This document shows, piece after piece, positions 57,183 to 64,000 of a stretch of 64,000 nucleotides of DNA; position 1 is the first letter of the stretch; each line of letters opens with the position of its first letter. Both the position numbers and the translations under genes were made by a program. Under the pieces are notes generated by a model, which saw only the letters and a list, made by a program, of their open reading frames with translations, did not search any database and was not told the origin of the DNA. This stretch comes from Elymus sibiricus (taxonomy: Eukaryota; Streptophyta; Magnoliopsida; Poales; Poaceae), in NCBI GenBank assembly GCA_039707655.1, contig CM077665.1, positions 312,914,486 to 312,978,485 of the forward strand. The letters are read 5' to 3'.

Positions 57183-57490
57183 GGCACCTGGGACTTGATC
57201 ACAGGACCCCCAAACTGCAACACAACAAGCTGACCAGTTGGGCTATGATGGAAATGTGCTAAAACATGGTGTTTGCTCTAGATGAATTTGGATATGGAGC
57301 GAACCTGAACAATTAACATAACAAATGGGCAAAAAAACAGGGGCGCTGGGATTTGAACTCCAGACCCCTTGTATTAGGGTAATCCACTATGGCCATCTAA
57401 GCTGCCCAAATGCTTGTGCTGTGATAGCTGAATCTGGGATTTGATCCCAGGTCTCACGGGTGGAAACGAGTGGAGCTAGCCACTGCGGTA
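57183..57490 (-). repeat. Three tRNA-like modules with B-box-like motifs
   Basis: On the minus strand three segments each contain a T/A-GG-type A-box-like word and a B-box-like word: TAGCCCAACTGGTCAGC with GTGATCAAGTCC; GGCAGCTTAGATGG with AGTTCAAATCC; GCAGTGGCTAGCTC with GGATCAAATCC. The latter two B-like words match GGTTCGAATCC at 9 of 11 positions. None folds convincingly into a full cloverleaf by eye, so they are not called tRNA genes. Confidence 0.4.
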
Positions 57491-57570
57491 ACTCATGAGC
57501 TCATGCAGAAACGTAATGACAATTCTATGTAAACTCACATGCCAGAACGGATCTAAGAGAGAAACGAAGT

Positions 57571-57744
57571 TTAATTTGAACAGAAGCTGCTCACATCGGG
57601 GAAACGGATGCCGGCGGCCACGGCGAGATGATGTAGAGGAGGGACGGGGTGAAGTCGAGGAGGCATGGACATGGGCGAGGGGGTCCCGTTCCTAGCGCTG
57701 GAGGCGTCGGGCGAAGCTCCGGCAGCCGCAAGCTTGGGCGCCAT
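57571..57744 (-). other. Short ORF in a GC-rich, gene-like segment
   Basis: ATG at 57744 (MAPKLAAAGASPDASSARNG) opens 57 codons to TAA 57571. Upstream on the minus strand is a CT-rich tract and a CAG acceptor-like site (TCGTGTCAACAG) ten bases before the ATG; a GTGAGC donor-like site lies near the end. It could be a captured first exon or chance in GC-rich DNA. No homology is recognised. Confidence 0.25.
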
Positions 57745-58032
57745 GGCTGGGCTCCTGTTGACACGAGAAGGAGAGACAGAAAGATGGTGAGAGGGAAAGA
57801 TGAGAGAGGGAAACGGGATGAGGGAGAGAGATGGACAGGCAGAGGAAGGGGGCGTCCACGCTCCTGTTCCGGCGAGCTCGTCGGTGCGGTGGAGTCCAGC
57901 GGGGAGGTGCAGGTCCGGCAGGTGGTACTGGTCCTCGGACGAGAGCGGCTTGGACGCGAGGCTCCCGCAGGCGAAGCAGAGGAGGCTGGCGAGCAGAGGC
58001 GCTGGGCGTCAGGGGGCTGGTTCCATCGAGGG

Positions 58033-59561
58033 GTGATACGTCTCCATCGTATCTATAATTTTTGATTGTTTCATGCCAATATTCTACAACTTTCATATAC
58101 TTTTGGCAACTTTGTATACTATTTTTGGGACTAACATATTGATCAAGTGCCCAGTGCCAGTTCCTGTTTGTTGCATGTTTTTTGTATTGCAGAAAATCCA
58201 TATCAAACGAAGTCCAAACGGGATAAAAACTTACGGAGATTTTTTTTGGAATATATGTGAATTTTGGGAAGTGGAATCAACAGAAGGCGGTGCCCGAGGG
58301 GCCCACAAGCCATAGAGGCGCGCCCTGGGGGGTAGGGCACGCCAGGCTGGCTTGTGGCCACCCCGTAAGGCGGTTGGTGCCCTGCTTTCGCCCCAAGAAA
58401 GCTAATATCTGGATGAAAATGGTGTTAAAATTTCAGCCCAATCGGAGTTACGGATCTCCGGGAATATAAGAAACGGTGAAAGGCCAGAATCTGAAGGCAG
58501 AAACAGAAGGAAACAGAGAGAGAGATCCAATCTCGGAGGGGCTCCCGCCCCTCCGCCGCCATGGAAGCCAAGGACCAGAGGGGAAACCATCCTCCCATCT
58601 AGGGGGGAGGCCAAGGAAGAACAAGAAGGAGGGAGGCTCTCTCCCCCTCTCTCCCGGTGGCACCGGAACGCCGCCGGGGCCATCATCGTGACGGCGATCT
58701 ACACCAACAACTTCGCCGCCGTCATCACCAACTCTCTCCCCCTCTATGCAGCGGTTCAACACCTCTTCTCCCCGCTGTAATCTCTACTTAAACATGGTGC
58801 TCAACGCTATATATTATGTCCCAATGATGTATGGCTGTCCTACGATGTTTGAGTAGATCCGTTTTGTCCTATGGGTTGATTGATGATCATGATTGGTTTG
58901 AGTTGCATGTTTTATTATTGGTGCTGTCCTATGGTGCTCTCCGTGTCGCGCAAGCATGAGGGATCCCCGCTGTAGGGTTTGCAATATGTTCATGATTCGC
59001 TTATGGTGGGTGGCGTGAGTGATAGAAGCACAGACCCGAGTAAGTAGGTTGTTTGCGTATGGGAATAAAGAGGACTTGATACCTTATAATGCTATGGTTG
59101 GGTTTTACCTTAATGATCTTTAGTAGTTGCGGATGCTTGCTAGAGTTCCAATCATAAGTGCATATGATCCAAGTAGAGAAAGTATGTTAGCTTATGCCTC
59201 TCCCTCATATAAAATTGCAATAATGATTACCGGTCTCGTTATCGATTGCCTAGGGACAAATAACTTTCTTGTGACAAAAAGCTCTCTACTAAAACTAACT
59301 TAGTTGTTTCTTTATCTAAGCAGCCCTTAGTTTTTATTTACGTGTTCTTTATTATCTTGCAAACATATCCTATCACACCTACAAAGTACTTCTAGTTTCA
59401 TACTTGTTCTAGGTAAAGCGAACGTTAAGCGTGTGTAGGGTTGTATCGGTGGTCGATAGAACTTGAGGGAATATTTGTTCTACCTTTAGCTCCTCGTTGG
59501 GTTCGACACTCTTACTTATCGAAAGAGGCTACAACTGATCCCCTATACTTGTGGGTTATCA
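58033..59561 (+). repeat. E5 5' LTR (1529 bp)
   Basis: Starts TGATACGTCTCCATCGTATC and ends ACTTGTGGGTTATCA. The first 150 bp resemble E1/E2 U3 and the last 40 bp match E3, but the middle is its own. A GC-rich stretch 58300-58700 may hold the transcription start. Confidence 0.85.
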
Positions 59562-59572
59562 AGAACTTTTTC

Positions 59573-59590
59573 TGGCGCCGTTGCCGGGGA
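59573..59590 (+). other. E5 primer binding site, tRNA-Asp
   Basis: TGGCGCCGTTGCCGGGGA, a perfect 18-nt match to the tRNA-Asp complement, 11 nt after the LTR end. Confidence 0.88.
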
Positions 59591-59685
59591 GCAATAGCGT
59601 GGGGTGAATATTCTCGTGTGTGCTTGTTTGCGTTATCACTAAGTAGATTTTATTTGCTGTTCTAAGTTGTTCTCTATCTTTAGTT

Positions 59686-61038
59686 ATGGATATGGAACAC
59701 GAAATACCAAAAAAATTAGGTGTACTTGCTACTCATGGAGATGGGGAACCTCCTAAAACCCTCGATGCTCTATATGTGAAAGATATTATGCACTACTTTA
59801 ATAATCCTGAGAAAACCCCATTCAATTATATAATGGGACACTTGTTGGATCAACGTGAATACTTTAGGGATTATCGCTTGACTCAAAAAGGGAAACCGTT
59901 ATGGGATCAAATCCATATGTTGCATTGGTATGCTTGGAATTTATGCCAGAGATATGATATTACTTGTTGCTCTAGGATGAAGGCTAAACACCTTCCCTTT
60001 TCATGTAAATTTAATGATAATGAAACCTTGGCTTCTTATGCTAATGGTATATATGATTATTATGATGTGGAACAAATAGAAGAGTTTGTTGCTTTTAAGG
60101 GTGCTTATGAAATTGAAGCTTTGTTTGAAAAGTATGAAGATTATGATGATGCTGTTTACCGATCTCAAAATTTGGCTATGCTTCATTATTGTTATGCCAA
60201 TTATGAATATAATGCCCATATTGATCAATTTATTGAGAAAGTCTCCGCTATTATCCAAGAAGAGACTAATATTTTGCAAGAATCTATGTAAGAAGAAATT
60301 GATGACACTGTGAGCTCATTGGATGAAAAGGATGAGGAGGAGAGCGAAGAACAAAAGGAGGAAGAGCGGATTAGCTACTCGTGCCCACCTTCTAATGAGA
60401 GTAACTCTTCAACTCATACATTGTTTAATTTCCCTTCGTGCTTACCGAAGGATGAATGCTATGATAATTGCTATGATCCCTTGGATTCGTTTGAAATATC
60501 CCTTTTTGATGAAATTGATGCTTGCTATGCTTGTGGCCACGATGCCAATATGAATTATGCTTATGGAGATGAACTTGCTATAGTTCCTTATGTTAAGAAT
60601 GAAATTGTTGCTATTGCACCCACACATGAAAGTCCTATTATCTTTTTGAATTCTCCCAACTACACTATATCGGAGAAGTTTGCACTTATTAAGGATTATA
60701 TAGATGGGTTGCCTTTTACTATTACACATGATGATTTTGATAGATATAATATGCATGTGCTTGCTGCTCCTACTTGCAATTATTATGAGAGAGGAAGTAC
60801 ATCTCCACCTCTCTATGTTTTCAATATGATAAAATTGCAAGAAACTGCTTATGCTATGTATTGGCCTTTACTTTGTGTGCATGAATTGTTCTTTTATGAC
60901 ATGCCGATGCATAGGAAGAGAGTTAGACTTTGTTGTTGCATGATATATGTTACTTTGTGCTCACTACTAAATTACAAATCATTGTTAATTAAAATTGGCT
61001 TTGATATACCTTGGGATCCGGGTGGATCCATTACTTGA
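59686..61038 (+). pseudogene. E5 orphan ORF, about 450 codons with one stop
   Basis: ATG 59686 (MDMEHEIPKKLGVLATHGDG) begins 125 bp after the LTR end, where gag normally starts. The frame runs to TGA 61038 with a single TAA at 60289-60291, after codon 201. N-terminal part: mixed, rich in Tyr, Asp and aromatic residues (YNAHIDQFIEKVSAIIQEE). Middle: strongly acidic (SSLDEKDEEESEEQKEEE). C-terminal part: Cys-containing (CYDNCYDPLDSFEISLFDE, CYACGHDANM) and hydrophobic near the end (LCCCMIYVTLCSLLN). I do not recognise the family; it lacks gag core words, CCHC knuckle, protease DTG/DLG and RT motifs. Sitting in gag position in a non-autonomous element, it may be a divergent structural protein or a captured gene. 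Confidence 0.65.
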
Positions 61039-61046
61039 GCACTATA

Positions 61047-61094
61047 TGCCTAGCTTAATGGCTTTAAAGAAAGCGCTGCCAGGGAGACAACCCG
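61047..61094 (+). other. Conserved post-ORF block shared by E1, E2 and E5
   Basis: TGCCTAGCT, then a variable spacer, AGCGCT, a 5-bp spacer and GGGAGACAACCC. The same order (TGCCTAGCT...AGCGCT...GGGAGGCAACCC) occurs on the minus strand at 43181-43230 (E2) and 38339-38386 (E1), each directly after the ORF stop. Confidence 0.75.
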
Positions 61095-64000
61095 GAAGTT
61101 TTAGAGAGTCATTTTATTATGTTGTGTGCTTTTTATATAGTTTAAAAACAAAAAATAAAGAGGGGAACCTAAAACTTTTCAAAAAGAAAAGTGAAAGTGA
61201 GAGGGACCAGCATTGTGAAAGTGCGAGCTAGCCTTGAACTTTGTTCATGCCCATGGAAACCTTGTGAATCTTAATTACAGAAACTTTTCAACAAAAATAA
61301 TTATCCCCTTGTATAAATCCATTGTATTATAAAAATAATGCGTCAAGATTTGCCTTTAGGATGATTAGATTGCTTGTTTTGTGTGTGCAGTGCAAAAACA
61401 GAAACTTTGGCTGTAGTGCGTGAATTTATTTATTTTACTGGAATGTCAAAAGTTTCTGAAATTCTTACACAGTACTTCTATGCAAATTGTTTATTTTTTC
61501 CTAATTTTTCAGAATTTTTAGAGTTACAGAAGTATGGTGAATGTTCGGATTACTACAGACTGTCCTGTTTTTGACAGATTCTGTTTTTAATGCATTGTTT
61601 TGCTCGTTTTGATGAAACTACCAATTGTATTGGTGGTATAAGCCATAAAGAAGTTATAATACAGTAGCTACAATGCAAAAACAAAATATGAATTGGTTGA
61701 CAACAGTACTTAAAGTTGTAATTTGCTATATTATTACTAACGGATCTCACGAGGGTTTTATTAAGTTTTGTGTGATTGAAGTTTTCAAGTTTTGGGTGAG
61801 ATCACGATGGATGAAGGAATAAGGAGTGGAAAGAGACTAAGCTTGGGGATGCCCGAGGCACCCCAAGGTAATATTCAAGGACTCCCAAGAAACTAAGCTT
61901 GGGGATGCCCCGGAAGGCATCCCCTCTTTCTTCTAACAACCATCGGTAATTTTACTTGGAGCTATATTTTTATTCGTCACATGATATGCGTAAATCTTGG
62001 AGCGTCGTGTGATTTTTATTTTTCTTTTAATAATACACCATGCTGGTATGAGAAAGTCCTTGGTTGATTTATAGAAGGCTCTTTGCACCTCACTTATATC
62101 TTTTGAGTATGGCTTTATAGAATGCTTCATGTGCTTCACTTATATCATTTGAAGTTTGGATTGCCTGTTTCTCTACACATAGAAAACCGCCATTTGTAGA
62201 ATGCTCTTTTGCTTCACTTATATTTTTTAGAGCGTGGGCATATCTTTTGTCGAAAGAATTAAACTCTCATGCTTCACTTATATCTATTTAGAGAGTTAAC
62301 AGGAGTTGGTCATTCACTTGGTTAGTCATAAAATCCTACATAAAACTTGTAGATCACTGAATATGGTATGTTTGATTCCTTCCAATAGTTTTGCGATATA
62401 AAGATGGTGATACTAGAGTCATGCTAGTGAGTAATTGTGGATTGGTAGAAATATTTGTGTTGAAGTTTGTGATTCCCGTAGCATGCACGTATGGTGAACC
62501 GTTATGTGATGAAGTCGGAGCATGATTTATTTATTGATTGTCATCCTTTGTGTGGAGGTCGGGAGCGCGCGATGGTTAACTCCTACCAACCTCTCCCCTA
62601 GGGGCATGCATCTAATACTTTGTTTTGATAGCTAATAGATTTTGCAATAAGTATGTGAGTTCTTTATGACTAATGTTGAGTCCATGGATTATACGCACTC
62701 TCACCCTTCCACCATTGCTAGCCTCTCTAGTACCGCGCAACTTTCGCCGGTGCATTAAACCCACCATATTCCCTTCCTCAAAACAGCCACCATACCTACC
62801 TATTATGGCATTTCCATAGCCATTCCGATATATATTGCCGTGCAACTTCCACCGTTCCGTTTATTATGACACGCACCATCATTATCATATTGCTTTGCAT
62901 GATCGTAAGACAGCTAGCATGATGTTTTCATGGCTTGTCCGTTTTTTGATGTCATTTGCTATGCTAGATCGTTGCACATCCCGGTCCACCACCGGAAGCA
63001 TTCATATAGAGTCATATTTTGTTCTAGGTATCGAGTTGTAAGTAAATAAAAGTGTGATGATCATCATTATTAGAGCATTGTCCCATGTGAGGAAAGGATG
63101 ATGGAAGCTATGATTCCCTCACAAGTTGGGATGAGTCTCCGGACTTTACAAATAAATAAAAGAGGCCAAAGAAGCCCAAATAAAAAAAAGAGGCCAAAGA
63201 AGCCCACCAAAAAAAACAAAAAAAACAAAAAAAATGAGAGAAAAGAGAGAAGGGGCAATGCTACCATTCCTTTTCCACACTTGTGCTTCAAAGTAGCACC
63301 ATGATCTTCATGATAGAGAGTCTCCTATATTGTCACTTTCATATATTAGTGGGAATTTTTCATTATAGAACTTGGCTTGCATATTCCAATGATGGGCTTC
63401 CTCAAATTGCCCTAGGTCTTCGTGAGCAAGCAAGTTGGATGCACACCCACTTAGTTTCTTTTGAGCTTTCATACACTTATAGCTCTAGTGCATCCGTTGC
63501 ATGGCAATCCCTACTCACTCACATTAATATCTATTGATGGGCATCTCCATAGCCCGTTGATACGCCTAGTTGATGTGAGACTATCTCCTTCTTTTTGTCT
63601 TCTCCAGAACCACCATATTCTATTCCACCTATAGTGCTATATCCATGGCTCACGCTCATGTATTGCGTGAAAGTTGAAAAAGTTTGAGAATACTAGAGTA
63701 TGAAACAATTGCTTGGCTAAAACCGGGGTTGTGCATGATTAAATACTTTGTGTGATGAAGATGGAGCATATCCAGACTATATGATTTTGTAGGGATAACT
63801 TTCTTTTAGCCATGATATTTTGAGAAGACATGATTGCTTTATTAGTATGCTTGAAGTATTATTGTCTTAATGTCAAATGATAGACTATTGCTTTGAATCA
63901 CTTGTGTCTTAATATTCATGCCATGATTAGATTATATGATCAAGATTATGCTAGGTAGCATTCCACATCAAAAATTATCTTTTTTATCATTTACCTACTC
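61095..64000 (+). other. E5 3' noncoding region
   Basis: About 2.9 kb without a supported gene. Related over long stretches to reverse-complemented 35911-38397 and 40748-43239, for example GATCTCACGAGGGTTTTATT near 61744. Contains the GGGGATGCC hairpin (61901-61924), TTCACTTATATC-type repeated words (62085-62285) and an A-rich AAAGAAGCCCA/AAAAAAC tract (63160-63240). Confidence 0.72.
61901..61924 (+). other. Conserved hairpin with 9-bp stem
   Basis: Arms GGGGATGCC and GGCATCCCC pair perfectly around CCGGAA. It is preceded by AAGCTT, giving AAGCTTGGGGATGC, the same sequence as the polypurine tract of E1. Equivalent hairpins: 37656-37680 (E1) and 42497-42521 (E2). Confidence 0.8.

Larger units (their letters stand above)
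54508..58032. mobile_element. U: unclassified repeat, possibly a long LTR
   Basis: Starts TGTAACGCCCAAGATGCG inside the E4 LTR. The TG start suggests an LTR, but no primer site, polyprotein or matching end is seen in 3.5 kb, and the right end is cut by E5. Mostly AT-rich and noncoding from 55900 to 57500, with a tRNA-like triplet (57183-57490) and a GC-rich, CT-rich end (57600-58032) that resembles a gene start on the minus strand. Could be a long-LTR non-autonomous element. Weakly supported as a mobile element. Confidence 0.45.
58033..64000 (+). mobile_element. E5: Athila/Sabrina-like LTR element with orphan ORF, 3' LTR beyond the window
   Basis: Plus-strand element: 5' LTR 58033-59561, tRNA-Asp primer site, an orphan ORF, 3' noncoding DNA. 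The last bases of the window (TTTACCTACTC) match the point about 30 bp before the 3' LTR in E1 and E2, so the 3' LTR should start just right of 64000. No gag, protease or pol motif is found. Inserted at the right edge of U; target duplication would be AGGGG but is unverified. Confidence 0.82.

Noticed and set aside
57692..58201. 169-codon minus-strand frame across the U/E5 boundary
   Set aside because: It starts in the E5 LTR and runs into U, so it spans an insertion junction and cannot be an ancestral gene.
1..64000. Host protein-coding genes, rRNA genes, organelle or bacterial DNA
   Set aside because: No frame outside transposable elements shows a recognisable host protein domain; all supported genes belong to retrotransposons or a DNA transposon.

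Overview
The window looks like intergenic nuclear DNA of a Triticeae grass (wheat, goatgrass or barley type). It holds no convincing host gene. Almost every base can be assigned to transposable elements nested inside one another. The organism call rests on the families recognised: a BARE1/Angela/WIS-type Copia element, Sirevirus (Maximus-like) Copia elements, several Athila-type Gypsy elements with tRNA-Asp primer sites and the LTR start TGATACGTCTCC, a Tat-lineage Gypsy element with an antisense gene, and a CACTA transposon with TTTGCCGTCTGC subterminal repeats. Family names are from general knowledge of grass repeats, not a database search.

Layout, left to right. (1) 1-6227: 3' part of a Tat-lineage Gypsy element: end of pol, a spliced antisense gene (1155-4981, minus) and its 3' LTR (5367-6227). 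It sits in the 5' LTR of element E3. (2) E3 (6228-54227, plus) is the backbone: a decayed Athila-type element with gag, protease and an ATHILA ORF-1-like gene but no reverse transcriptase or integrase. (3) E1 (8137-48161, minus), an internally deleted relative, is inserted in the gag of E3 (flanks ATTGC/ATTTC). (4) The left LTR of E1 is interrupted twice: by a tandem Sirevirus array (8222-25686) and by an Angela-type element (26535-35390, target duplication GCTAC). The Sirevirus array in turn contains a CACTA element (19129-23297, target duplication TAC). (5) The right LTR of E1 is interrupted by E2 (39279-47096, target duplication ATCAC), a gag-protease-only member of the same family. (6) E3 resumes at 48162 with gag end, protease, ATHILA ORF-1 and 3' noncoding DNA carrying a solo LTR (52194-53068). 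(7) The right end shows only left halves of further nested elements: an LTR fragment E4 (54228-54507), an unclassified repeat U (54508-58032) and E5 (58033 to window end), which carries an orphan ORF of about 450 codons and stops about 30 bp short of its expected 3' LTR.

The elements form a dependency network rather than a pathway. E1, E2, E3 (as preserved) and E5 (as far as visible) have no polymerase or integrase and would need enzymes from a relative. They share tRNA-Asp primer sites set 10-11 nt from the LTR and, in part, conserved noncoding blocks (a post-ORF block, a 9-bp-stem hairpin, and a hairpin next to the polypurine tract). These blocks, the E5 orphan ORF and the spliced antisense gene are the most interesting content. 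No prokaryotic-type system, CRISPR array, tRNA or rRNA gene was seen.
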